Shown here in pieces: positions 17,100 through 24,964 of a stretch of 64,000 nucleotides of DNA (positions are counted from its first letter, which is position 1; the number at the start of each line of letters is the position of its first letter). The notes below the pieces were generated by a model that was not told the DNA's origin, ran no database searches, and saw nothing but the letters and a program-made list of their open reading frames with translations. The stretch spans positions 1 through 64,000 of the forward strand of contig NZ_JACBYP010000019.1 of the NCBI RefSeq assembly GCF_018982965.1, in the 5' to 3' direction. This DNA comes from Streptomyces mayonensis (lineage in GTDB: Bacteria > Actinomycetota > Actinomycetes > Streptomycetales > Streptomycetaceae). The translations under genes were made by a program, and so were the position numbers.

Positions 17100-18161
17100 T
17101 CAGGGCGTCGGGGCCGCCGCGTCGCCGGTGCTGCCGGTCCACAGGTAGGTGACGGTCACCCAGCCGTTGTCGTAGAGGCCGACGTTGTAGAAGGTGCCGT
17201 CGGCGAGGTCGATGCCGGCCGGGTTGGCGACCTGCCGGCCGAACTCGTCGCGCCCGCCGTTGTATCCGCTCTCGTACGCGGCCTGCGCCTCGGGAAGGCC
17301 CTGCGGCAGGTCCTTCCACTGCTCGCGCTGCGCCGGGGGGTTCCAGTGGTCGTCGTGCGTGTTCCACGGCCCCACGTCCCACACCGGCGCCGTCTCGCAG
17401 CGGGCGGGCCCGCACACCTGCACCGAGTACTGACCGCTGCCCTTCGGCGACAGGGCCCGCCGGGAGGGAAGGGCCACGAAGTGGTCGTCCTCGCGGATGA
17501 CGTGCCCGTTGGCGGTGGTGTGTCCGACGAGACCCTCCCGGGTGGCGTAGAGGCGGGCCGAGAAGGCGACCGATGCCGGGGCGGCGGGGGCGCCGCCCAT
17601 GTCGTCCGCCGTCAGGGTCAGCGCCCGAACGGCGGCCGTGGGTTCGCCCTTGGCGTTCCACAGGGTGAGGCGGGCCTGTACGTCGACGACCTGGCGCGGC
17701 AGTTCGGCCGGGGTGCCGCTTTCCGCCCGCCGCCACTCGGTCCAGGTTCCGCCGGCCGTGCGGCCGCGCACGTCGACCTCGACGTTCGCGGCGTCGGGCA
17801 CCGTCGCGTCGAGGGCCGCGGTGACCCGGTCGACGGGCCGGTCCACGTGGTGCGCCTCCAGCAGAGCGGAGGCGTAGCCCCGGTCCCGGCCCAGGGAGGC
17901 GGGGCTGACCGAGCCGTCCCGCACGCGCAGAGCACCCGAGCCGTACCGGACGTTGACGTCGTCGGCGCCGGTACGGGACAGGTCCGCCTGCCAGGACACG
18001 GGTGCGGGCGGAACGGCCGGTCCGGCGACGGCCGGACAGGGCACCGCGGTGAGGGCCGCGCCCGCGAGGGCGAGCGGGCACGCCGCGGCCCGCAGCACGC
18101 GGGCGGTACGCGGTCCGCCGCGCGGGGCGGGACTTCGGCGCGGAAGGGAAGGGGTCGGCAT
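17100..18161 (-). CDS. Secreted protein of unknown function
   Basis: 353 residues with an Arg-rich N-terminus, a hydrophobic stretch and an AVAGPA-type cleavage region near residue 45, so a Sec (possibly Tat) exported protein. The middle looks beta-rich. The C-terminal third is Trp/Asn-rich (WNTHDDHWNPP, YESGYNGGRDEFGRQVANPAGIDLADG, ending WVTVTYLW), a pattern seen in actinomycete extracellular proteins without known activity. ATG 18161 has AGGAG 7 bases upstream; the longer upstream frame is GC-rich noise. No neighbour suggests a role. Confidence 0.7.
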   Translation of the reverse strand: MPTPSLPRRSPAPRGGPRTARVLRAAACPLALAGAALTAVPCPAVAGPAVPPAPVSWQADLSRTGADDVNVRYGSGALRVRDGSVSPASLGRDRGYASALLEAHHVDRPVDRVTAALDATVPDAANVEVDVRGRTAGGTWTEWRRAESGTPAELPRQVVDVQARLTLWNAKGEPTAAVRALTLTADDMGGAPAAPASVAFSARLYATREGLVGHTTANGHVIREDDHFVALPSRRALSPKGSGQYSVQVCGPARCETAPVWDVGPWNTHDDHWNPPAQREQWKDLPQGLPEAQAAYESGYNGGRDEFGRQVANPAGIDLADGTFYNVGLYDNGWVTVTYLWTGSTGDAAAPTP

Positions 18162-18418
18162 CGGGCACTCCTGGGGGGCCTGGGCGTCGTCGAGGTCGAG
18201 GAAGCCGTGCAGGACGCGGGCGCCGCGGCCGGACAGGTACCGGACCGGGCGGCGTCGCTGCAGCCGTCGTACTCGAAGGGGTCCTCGCGGACCCGGCAGG
18301 CCACGCGGACGGGCGCCGGTCGGGGCCGCTCCGCCACCCGAGCGGAGTCGGCCGGTGGCTGTTGACAAGCAATCAGGTCCGTCATTCTTGACGGTCGGCC
18401 GGTCCGCCGTTCCTGACA

Positions 18419-18493
18419 GGTGATCAGGTCCCTGGGCCCGGCAGGTGATCAGGCCCCTGGGGCCGGCGGGCGAGCAGGCCCCTGGGGCCTGGC
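18419..18493. repeat. 25-bp tandem repeat, three units
   Basis: Units begin at 18419, 18444 and 18469 and share the pattern GGTGATCAGG-YCCCTGGGSCC-GGC. Units 1 and 2 keep TGATCA; unit 3 has CGAGCA. It lies directly beside the TetR terminator. Confidence 0.75.
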
Positions 18494-18495
18494 GG

Positions 18496-18531
18496 CCGGG
18501 GGAGCCGGAGCGGCCGCCCCGGCTCCCCCGG
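18496..18531 (-). terminator. Terminator after the TetR gene
   Basis: The arms CCGGGGGAGCCGG and CCGGCTCCCCCGG (13 bp, perfect) surround a 10-base loop. It lies 15 bases past the end of the minus-strand TetR gene. Confidence 0.75.
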
Positions 18532-18546
18532 CGGGCGCCGCCCCGC

Positions 18547-19110
18547 TCATCCCGTGGGGCTGACGCCCCGGACGGTCAGGTCCAGCAGTCGGCGGCCCTC
18601 GGCGGCGGGGTCGCCGTGGTGCTCCGTGGCCAGGGCGATGCCGGTGACCAGCGTGACGAGGTCGGCGGGGGTCACGTCCGACGCCACCGCCCCCTGCTGC
18701 GCCGCGCGCCGCAGCAATGGACCGACCGCGGCCTCGAGCTTCACCGCGCAGGCGCTCACCTGGTCCGGTTCGACGAGCCGGTCCTGGGCCAGTGCCTCGG
18801 CCATGCCGCGCCCCGAGGCGGCGTACTCGATCAGCCCGCCCAGCCAGTCCAGGAGCGCGGCACGGGCGTCGGCCGCGTCCGCCGACGCGGCGGCGCGGGC
18901 GCACAGGGACTCGATGCGCTCCCTGAACACGGCCTCCAGCAGGGCCCGGCGGCCGGGGAAGTGCCGGCGCACGGTCGCCGAGCCGACACCGGCGACGCGG
19001 GCGATCCGCTCCAGGGAGGCGTCGGCGCCGTGTGCGGCGACCTCCTGCTCCGCGACGGCGAGGATCCGCGCGTAGTTGCGCCGTGCGTCCGCGCGCTGCT
19101 GGTCGGCCAT
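18547..19110 (-). CDS. TetR family transcriptional regulator
   Basis: 187 residues. The N-terminal HTH (about 12-58: ARILAVAEQEVAAHGADASLERIARVAGVGSATVRRHFPGRRALLEAVF, interrupted by no gap) is typical, followed by an all-helical ligand domain. It diverges from an NmrA-like gene with two 21-bp palindromes in between, so it very likely represses that gene and itself. The effector is unknown. Confidence 0.92.
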   Translation of the reverse strand: MADQQRADARRNYARILAVAEQEVAAHGADASLERIARVAGVGSATVRRHFPGRRALLEAVFRERIESLCARAAASADAADARAALLDWLGGLIEYAASGRGMAEALAQDRLVEPDQVSACAVKLEAAVGPLLRRAAQQGAVASDVTPADLVTLVTGIALATEHHGDPAAEGRRLLDLTVRGVSPTG

Positions 19111-19130
19111 GACGTCCTCTCACGATTGCT

Positions 19131-19151
19131 AAACGGCGGGGTCCTCCGTAT
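19131..19151. promoter_or_regulatory. TetR operator, imperfect copy
   Basis: A 21-bp imperfect palindrome beginning AAACGGCGGGG and ending CCTCCGTAT. It lies 20 bp from the tetR start and 35 bp centre-to-centre from the perfect copy. Confidence 0.55.
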
Positions 19152-19165
19152 CGTACCCGGTAGCG

Positions 19166-19186
19166 AAACGGCGGGCCCCGCCGTTT
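19166..19186. promoter_or_regulatory. TetR operator, perfect copy
   Basis: The arms AAACGGCGGG and CCCGCCGTTT flank one central C (10+1+10). It lies in the divergent gap between the TetR and NmrA-like genes. The repeated AAACGGCGGG half-site supports dimer binding. Confidence 0.7.
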
Positions 19187-19296
19187 AGCCCGTACCGCCC
19201 CGTGTCCGCAACACCGCACCAGCCGGCCCCACACTCACCCGGCCCTCAGATCCCACACTCACCCGGCCTTTCGGCCTCACCCCTCAGGAGGACACC

Positions 19297-20205
19297 ATGT
19301 CCACAGCTTCCGCACCCGTCCTGGTCACCGGTGCCACCGGCCGGCAGGGCGGCGCCACCGCCCGCGCCCTGCTGAAGTCGGGCGTCCCCGTCAGGGCCCT
19401 GGTCCGCGACCCCTCGACCGACCGGGCCGCGGCGGTGGCGGCCCTCGGCGCCGAACTGGTCACCGGGGACCTGGACGACCGGGACTCACTGGTCCGGGCC
19501 GCCGAGGGAGCCCGCGCCGTCTTCTCGGTCCAGATGCCCGACTTCGCCCGGCGCGGCTTCGAGGGGGAGGTCGAGCAGGCCACCCGCCTCATCGAAGCCG
19601 CCCGGACCGCCGGGGTGCCCCAGTTCGTGCACACCTCCGTGTCGGGCGCCGGACAGCACACGAGCTGGGTGAAGGGCGACTGGGGCTGGATGGAGCCCTA
19701 CTACACGGCGAAGGCCGGGATCCAGGACCGGGTGCGCGAGGCGGGCTTCACCCACTGGACACTCCTCAAGCCGAGCTACGTCATGGAGAACCTGCTCCCC
19801 TCGGAGGCCATCGTGTTCCCGCGCGGGACGGAAGGCGGCCTGGTGACCCTCCTGAAGCCGGCGACCCGGCTCGCCCTGGTCGCCGTCGACGACATCGGTG
19901 CGGCCGCCGCTGCCGCCGTGGCCGCACCCGGGCGGTTCGACCGCGTCGAACTGGAACTGGCGAGCGATCTCCTGACGATGCGGGAGATCGCCGAGATCCT
20001 CGGCGAACACCTGGGCACCACCCTGACGGCACCGGACATGACCAAGGAGGAGGCGGTCGCCGGCGGGATGCCCGACATGGGGTTCGGCCAGTCGGCACTC
20101 AACGAGCACCCCCAGCCCGCGCTGCCCGAGTTCGCCCGTGAGCTGGGCGTACCCCTCACCGACTTCCGTACCTGGGCGCGGGAACACGTGCCGGCCTCGG
20201 CCTGA
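19297..20205 (+). CDS. NmrA-like NAD(P)-binding Rossmann protein
   Basis: 302 residues. VLVTGATGRQGGATARALLKSG at the N-terminus is the glycine-rich dinucleotide loop of the NmrA/atypical SDR group, followed by VRALVRDPSTDRAAAVAALGAELVTGDLDD. No SDR Tyr-Lys catalytic pair is obvious. Members are NADP-binding redox sensors or quinone/phenolic reductases. The ATG has AGGAGG upstream. It is divergent from and probably repressed by the TetR protein. Confidence 0.85.
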   Translation: MSTASAPVLVTGATGRQGGATARALLKSGVPVRALVRDPSTDRAAAVAALGAELVTGDLDDRDSLVRAAEGARAVFSVQMPDFARRGFEGEVEQATRLIEAARTAGVPQFVHTSVSGAGQHTSWVKGDWGWMEPYYTAKAGIQDRVREAGFTHWTLLKPSYVMENLLPSEAIVFPRGTEGGLVTLLKPATRLALVAVDDIGAAAAAAVAAPGRFDRVELELASDLLTMREIAEILGEHLGTTLTAPDMTKEEAVAGGMPDMGFGQSALNEHPQPALPEFARELGVPLTDFRTWAREHVPASA

Positions 20206-20250
20206 CCCCGGTCCCGCGCGCCGCACCACACACCCAGATGCACAGCTAAG

Positions 20251-20260
20251 GCTGTACAGC
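20251..20260. promoter_or_regulatory. Candidate MarR operator
   Basis: The perfect 10-bp palindrome GCTGTACAGC lies 28 bases before the marR start in a short AT-richer segment. MarR proteins usually bind such sites in their own promoter. Confidence 0.45.
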
Positions 20261-20287
20261 TCTGCCTGTGGAAGTTAGCCTGGGCCC

Positions 20288-20764
20288 ATGAGTGAGAAGC
20301 CCGTGGGCCAGAGGCCCATGAGTGGGACCCGGAGCCCCTCGCCGTCGGCGGTCCAGGCCTCGCGCGAGGTCCGTGCGGTCATCAGCCGGCTGCGCCGCCG
20401 CATCCTGAAGGCCTCCGAGGCCGAGGACATCACCCTGGGCCAGGCCTCGGTGCTGGCCCGCCTGTCCGACAAGGGGGGCGTCACCGCCAGCGAACTCGCC
20501 GCCACCGAGGGGGTCAGGCACCAGTCGATGACGACGACGGTCTCCGCGCTCGTCTCGCTGGGCCTGGTGGAGCGCCGCCCCGACCTCGACGACGGGCGGC
20601 GCCTGCTGATCACGCTGACCGCGCGGGGCCGGCGCCGGGTGGAGGAAGGGCGGCAGGCACGGACGGAGTGGCTGGCCGAGCGGCTGCAGAACAGGTGCAC
20701 GGAGGAGGAGCGCCGGTCCGTGATCGCCACCATGGCCGTCCTGGAGCGTCTGACCCGTGACTGA
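20288..20764 (+). CDS. MarR family transcriptional regulator
   Basis: 158 residues. The winged HTH occupies about residues 55-115 (TASELAATEGVRHQSMTTTVSALVSLGLVERRPDLDDGRRLLITLT), with the conserved DDGRR wing. The last codons overlap the MFS gene by 8 bp, so regulator and pump are one transcript, the usual arrangement for drug-responsive MarR/efflux pairs. Confidence 0.9.
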   Translation: MSEKPVGQRPMSGTRSPSPSAVQASREVRAVISRLRRRILKASEAEDITLGQASVLARLSDKGGVTASELAATEGVRHQSMTTTVSALVSLGLVERRPDLDDGRRLLITLTARGRRRVEEGRQARTEWLAERLQNRCTEEERRSVIATMAVLERLTRD

Positions 20765-22181
20765 CGCGCAGGCGGGCGCGGTGCGCGGCACCGGCAAGCC
20801 GGGCTTCGACCGCAGGCTGCTGCCGCCGATGCTGCTGGGTTCGGTGCTGAACCCGATCAACTCGACGATCGTCGCGGTGGCCCTCGTCCCCATCGGCAGG
20901 GCCCTGGGCGCGCCCGCCTCGCAGACCGCCTGGCTGGTCTCGGCCCTCTATCTGGCCACCTCGCTCGGGCAGCCGGTCGTGGGCCGGCTCATCGACATCT
21001 TCGGGCCGCGCCGCGTCTTCCTGCTCAGTACCGGCCTCGTCGGCGCCGCAGGTGTCGTGGGCACCCTGGCCCCGGGCCTCGGTGTGCTGATCGGCGCGCG
21101 CGTGCTGCTCGGGTTCGGCACCTGCGCCGGCTATCCCGCGGCGATGGCACTGGTGCGCAGCGAGGCCGAGCGCACCGGGCGGGACAGTCCGGGCGGGGTC
21201 CTCACCGCGCTGGCGGTCGCCAACCAGACCGTCGCCGTCGTCGGCCCGCTGCTGGGCGGTCTGCTGATCGCGGTGGGCGGCTGGCGCACCACCTTCGCGC
21301 TGAACGTGCCCCTGTCCGTCGCGGCCGTGCTCCTGGGACTGCGGCGGCTGCCCCGGGCCGACCCGGCACCGGCACGCGACCCGGCGCGGCACGCGAGCAC
21401 GGCCGCCCGCCTGGACCTGCCGGGCATGGGGCTGTTCGCCGCGGTGCTCGTCCCGCTGCTGCTCTTCCTGATGAACCTGCACCTGCGCGACTGGTACCTG
21501 CTCGCCCTCTCCGCCGCGGCCGGCGCCGCCTTCGCGGTCCGGGAACTGCGGGCCGCCACCCCCTTCATCGACCTGCGGGTCCTCGGCGGCAACGCCCCGC
21601 TGCTGGCGACGTACGGGCGGGCGCTGGTCTCCTACGTCGTCGCGTACGCGTTCCTGTACGGCTTCACCCAGTGGTCCGAGGAGGGCTTCGGGCTCACGCC
21701 GTTCCACGCCGGACTGGCGCAGATCCCGATGTTCCTGCTGGCCGTCGGCGTCTCCGTCGTGTCCGGCCGCCGCCGGGGCGTACGGGGGAAACTGCTGCTC
21801 GGCGCGGCCGGGCAGACAGCCGCCTGCCTGGTGATCCTCACCCTCTCCGGGGACAGTCCGCTGTGGATGCTGCTCCTGGTGGCGCTCCTCTTCGGTGTCC
21901 CGCAGGGGCTGAACAACCTGGCTCTGCAGAACTCCGTCTACTTCCAGGCCGACCCCGGGCGCACCGCCTCCTCGGCCGGGCTGCTGCGCACCTTCGCCTA
22001 CATCGGCTCGATGGTCGCCTCCTCCGCCACCGCCGCCTCCTTCGGGGAGCATGCCGACACCGGCGGGCTGCACCGGCTCGCCGCGGTGATGCTCGGTGCC
22101 GGTGTGCTGTACCTGGTGCTCACCCTTTTCGACCGCACCCTCGGCCGCGTGGCCGCGGCGGACACACGTGCGGCGACCTGA
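20757..22181 (+). CDS. MFS transporter, DHA2-like drug efflux
   Basis: 474 residues with about 12-14 helices. LNPINSTIVAVALVPIGRALG in helix 1, TAWLVSALYLATSLGQPVVGRLIDIFGPRRVFL (motif A) and GPLLGGLLIAVGGWRTTFALNVP (motif C region) mark a DHA family exporter. It starts at GTG 20757 inside the end of the marR gene. It probably exports a toxic compound sensed by MarR. Confidence 0.88.
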   Translation: MTDAQAGAVRGTGKPGFDRRLLPPMLLGSVLNPINSTIVAVALVPIGRALGAPASQTAWLVSALYLATSLGQPVVGRLIDIFGPRRVFLLSTGLVGAAGVVGTLAPGLGVLIGARVLLGFGTCAGYPAAMALVRSEAERTGRDSPGGVLTALAVANQTVAVVGPLLGGLLIAVGGWRTTFALNVPLSVAAVLLGLRRLPRADPAPARDPARHASTAARLDLPGMGLFAAVLVPLLLFLMNLHLRDWYLLALSAAAGAAFAVRELRAATPFIDLRVLGGNAPLLATYGRALVSYVVAYAFLYGFTQWSEEGFGLTPFHAGLAQIPMFLLAVGVSVVSGRRRGVRGKLLLGAAGQTAACLVILTLSGDSPLWMLLLVALLFGVPQGLNNLALQNSVYFQADPGRTASSAGLLRTFAYIGSMVASSATAASFGEHADTGGLHRLAAVMLGAGVLYLVLTLFDRTLGRVAAADTRAAT

Positions 22182-22192
22182 GAGTGGCGACC

Positions 22193-22237
22193 GGACAGGG
22201 GTGTGCCGTTCGGACAGGAGTGTGCCGTTCGGACAGG
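22193..22237. repeat. 19-bp tandem repeat, about 2.4 units
   Basis: GGACAGGGGTGTGCCGTTC (22193) is followed directly by GGACAGGAGTGTGCCGTTC (22212) and GGACAGG (22231). It lies between the ends of two convergent genes. Only one base differs between the full units. Confidence 0.75.
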
Positions 22238-22292
22238 TTGGCGACCCGGACAACTGCCGGGGCGGCAGCGGCGCGGCCGTGCGGGCTTCGGG

Positions 22293-23768
22293 TCAGCCGC
22301 CGGGCCGGCCTCCGTGGGTGGTCGCGGTCCGGTAGCCGGTGTAGGTGTACGGGTTGTCGAGGACTTTCGTCTCGGGTGTCTCGGGGTTCATCCCCTGCTC
22401 CCAGGCCTCGTCGCCGAGCCGGGACCGCAGGTGCCCGACCGTGGACTCGACGGTCCGGCGCACCTTGGCGAGGTCTGTGCCGACCAGCCGGTGCTCGTGC
22501 TTGACGATGCGGCCGCCGGCCACGACGGTGTGCACGTCCCCGCGCTGGGCCTGGAGAGCGACGTGCCCGTAGGGGTTGAGGAGCGGGAACATCGCCGGGG
22601 AGCGGTCGTTCTTGATCAGTACCACGTCGGCCTTCTTCCCGGCCTCCAGGCTGCCCACCCGGTCGTCGAGCCCGAGGGCCCTCGCCCCGCCGCGGGTCGC
22701 CCAGCCCACGACCTGCTCGGCCCGCAGGTGGGAGTGGGTGACGGTCTCGCCGCCCGCGTGCGCCTCCAGGTGCTCGCGGGCGCGGTCGGCGCCGAGCGTG
22801 GCCCGCATGGCGGAGAAGAGGTCGCCGCTCCACCACACGCTGGTGTCCATCGACAGCGAGACGGGGATGTCGTGGGCGCGCAGGGCCCAGGTGGGCGGAT
22901 AGCCCTGACCGCAGCTCTGCTCGCTCTCCGTCGACACGGACACCGAGCCGCCCGTGGCCGCGATCCGGTGGTAGGAGTCGGCACTGAGCGTGGCGGCGTG
23001 CACGTACACGGTCTCCGGGGTCATGAAGCCGTGTTCGTGCATCAGCCGGATTCCGTCGTCGTTGGTGGCGCCCCAGACGCCGGCGTGCGTGGTCACCGGC
23101 ACGCCCAGCTCCCGCGCCGCCTCGAAGGCCGCCTGCTCGGGAAAGTCCGGGTCGCCCGTGACGTCGAAGGCCAGTTGCAGGCCGAGCCGGTCGCCGCCGA
23201 ACCTGCGGTCGACGAAGGCGCGGAACTCCGGCGCGGCGGTCCACTCCCAGGGCGCCGCCTGGATGTTGCCGTAGGCGAGCACGAACCGTCCCGGCACCTC
23301 CTCCAGGGCGTCGAGCGCGGCGTCCGCGTGCTCGACGGTCTGCAGCCCGTGCGACCAGTCGACGGTCGTGGTGACGCCGGAGTCGAGCGCCTCGACGGCC
23401 GCGAGCAGGTTGCCGGCGTAGACGTCCTCGGGCCGGAAGTGTGTGCCGTGCTCGAGGTAGTACCAGACGAAGTACTGGGTGAGGGTCCAGTCGGCGCCGT
23501 AACCGCGCATCGCGGTCTGCCACATGTGCCGGTGCGTGTCGATCATGCCGGGCATCACGATGCCGCCGGTGGCGTCGATCTCGACGGTGCCCTCGGGGAC
23601 GGCCAGGGAGGGTCCCACGGCCTCGATCCGCTCGCCGACGACCAGGACGTCGGCCGCGGGGTGCAGCGTTCCGCGGTCGTCCATGGTGAGGACGGTGCCG
23701 TCGCGGAACACCACGGGCGCCCCGGGAGTGCCCGCACCGGGTCCGGACGAGTTGCCGACCGCATTCAT
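22293..23768 (-). CDS. Amidohydrolase, ATZ/TRZ (chlorohydrolase-like) family
   Basis: 491 residues. VMPGMIDTHRHMWQTAMRG (metal His-x-His near residue 77), TTTVDWSH, THAGVWG, a later SLSMDTSVWWSGDL with the metal Asp, and the C-terminal ARALGLDDRVGSLEAGKKADVVLI are the order of the ATZ/TRZ group, which deaminates or dechlorinates N-heterocycles and aryl substrates. ATG 23768 has GGAGG upstream. It is divergent from the IclR gene heading the CoA-transferase/dioxygenase operon, so it may prepare the substrate of that pathway. Confidence 0.87.
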   Translation of the reverse strand: MNAVGNSSGPGAGTPGAPVVFRDGTVLTMDDRGTLHPAADVLVVGERIEAVGPSLAVPEGTVEIDATGGIVMPGMIDTHRHMWQTAMRGYGADWTLTQYFVWYYLEHGTHFRPEDVYAGNLLAAVEALDSGVTTTVDWSHGLQTVEHADAALDALEEVPGRFVLAYGNIQAAPWEWTAAPEFRAFVDRRFGGDRLGLQLAFDVTGDPDFPEQAAFEAARELGVPVTTHAGVWGATNDDGIRLMHEHGFMTPETVYVHAATLSADSYHRIAATGGSVSVSTESEQSCGQGYPPTWALRAHDIPVSLSMDTSVWWSGDLFSAMRATLGADRAREHLEAHAGGETVTHSHLRAEQVVGWATRGGARALGLDDRVGSLEAGKKADVVLIKNDRSPAMFPLLNPYGHVALQAQRGDVHTVVAGGRIVKHEHRLVGTDLAKVRRTVESTVGHLRSRLGDEAWEQGMNPETPETKVLDNPYTYTGYRTATTHGGRPGG

Positions 23769-24022
23769 TCGATCCTCCGACCCGTGGCACGAGGAGGGCG
23801 TCCTCTGCGGACGACTGTCCGCCTGTCGTACGCCGGTTGAGGCGTAACGATGTGTCCGGAGCCGAGGCCCTGTCAAGGCTCCGAGCCGAAGGGGAACGGG
23901 GAACCGCTTCCGGCGCCGTCCCGGGGCGGGGCGCCGTCAGGCGGACGGGCCGACCGGAGCGGTTAGTCTCGAGGCGGAGGCACCCCGTGGTGCCCGTTCG
24001 ACCCCGAGCAGCAGGAGCACCC

Positions 24023-24826
24023 GTGCCCCGTCGTGACGACGACCCGAACTTCATCGAGGCGATCGCCCGCGGCTTCGACGTGATCAAGGCCTTCGGCCCG
24101 CACACGCCCGTCATGGCCCTGAGCGAGGTGGCGACCGCCACCGGCCTGGCCCGGCCGACGGTACGACGGATCCTGCTGACCCTGGAGACCCTGGGGTACG
24201 TGCGCTCCCTGCCCGGCAGCGGCTTCACCCTCACCGCCCGGGTGCTCGACCTCGGCCTGACCCATGTCCAGTCGCTGGGGCTGTGGGGGGTGGCCCGTCC
24301 GCACATGGAGCGCCTGGTCTCCCGCACGCACGAGTCCACGTCCGTCGCGCAGTTGGACGGTTCCGACATCGTCTACGTGGCCAGGGTCGCCGTACCCAAG
24401 ATCATCGCACTGGCGGTGGGCATCGGCACCCGCTTCCCCGCCCCGCAGACCTCCCTCGGCAAGGTGCTGCTCGCCGGCCTGGAGCCGGCCGAACTGGACA
24501 AGGCGCTGGCAGAGCCGAGCCGTTCCGGCGCCGAGCCCCGCCACCGGTGGGAGCGGGCCGGGCTGGACGAGACGCTGCGGCAGGTGCGCGCCCGGGGCTG
24601 GGCCCTGACCGACCAGGAACTGGCCGCGGGCATCCGCTCGGTGGCGGCGCCCGTCCGCGACGGTGAGGGCCGGGTGATCGCGGCGATGAACGTCACCGTC
24701 CACGCGGCCGAGACCTCGGTCGAGACCCTGCGCGACGAGTACCTGCCGCTGCTGCTGCACGCCGCGGGCGAAGCGAGCGCGGACTTCGCACGCTACGGGG
24801 CGCTCCCGCGGACACCGATGACGTGA
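24023..24826 (+). CDS. IclR family transcriptional regulator
   Basis: 267 residues. The HTH (about 8-60: ARGFDVIKAFGPHTPVMALSEVATATGLARPTVRRILLTLETLGYV) is followed by the IclR effector domain with RFPAPQTSLGKVLLAGL and AAPVRDGEGRVIAAMNVTVHA, as in the PcaR/PcaU/PobR branch that responds to aromatic acids and their cleavage products. The GTG start has AGGAG 7 bases upstream. Its position between the amidohydrolase and the CoA-transferase/dioxygenase operon makes it the likely regulator of both. Confidence 0.92.
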   Translation: MPRRDDDPNFIEAIARGFDVIKAFGPHTPVMALSEVATATGLARPTVRRILLTLETLGYVRSLPGSGFTLTARVLDLGLTHVQSLGLWGVARPHMERLVSRTHESTSVAQLDGSDIVYVARVAVPKIIALAVGIGTRFPAPQTSLGKVLLAGLEPAELDKALAEPSRSGAEPRHRWERAGLDETLRQVRARGWALTDQELAAGIRSVAAPVRDGEGRVIAAMNVTVHAAETSVETLRDEYLPLLLHAAGEASADFARYGALPRTPMT

Positions 24827-24883
24827 AGGACGCTCCGAGGGGGCCTGAAGGAGACCTCCGGATGACACGAGGCGGGTTCCAGG

Positions 24884-24916
24884 GTCTTGACACCGCCGCC
24901 CCGGCACTTCAAGACT
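24884..24916 (+). promoter_or_regulatory. Candidate promoter/operator before the CoA-transferase operon
   Basis: TTGACA (24887-24892) is followed after 18 bases by AAGACT (24911-24916). The same stretch is an inverted repeat, GTCTTGA (24884) and TCAAGAC (24909) with an 18-base spacer, so the operator would overlap both promoter boxes. The -10 is weak. Confidence 0.4.
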
Positions 24917-24964
24917 CCGTTCACGGACACCCGTCCGCACATCGGACACCGGGAGCGCTGAGGC

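Larger units (their letters stand above)
18162..18546. other. Intergenic region with a tandem repeat and a terminator
   Basis: This gap runs from the start of the secreted-protein gene to the end of the TetR gene, both on the minus strand. It contains a 25-bp tandem repeat (18419-18493) and a 13-bp-stem hairpin (18496-18531). I see no convincing coding frame. Confidence 0.5.

Noticed and set aside
18362..18400. TTGACA at 18362 as a plus-strand promoter
   Set aside because: No -10 box and no plus-strand gene follows.
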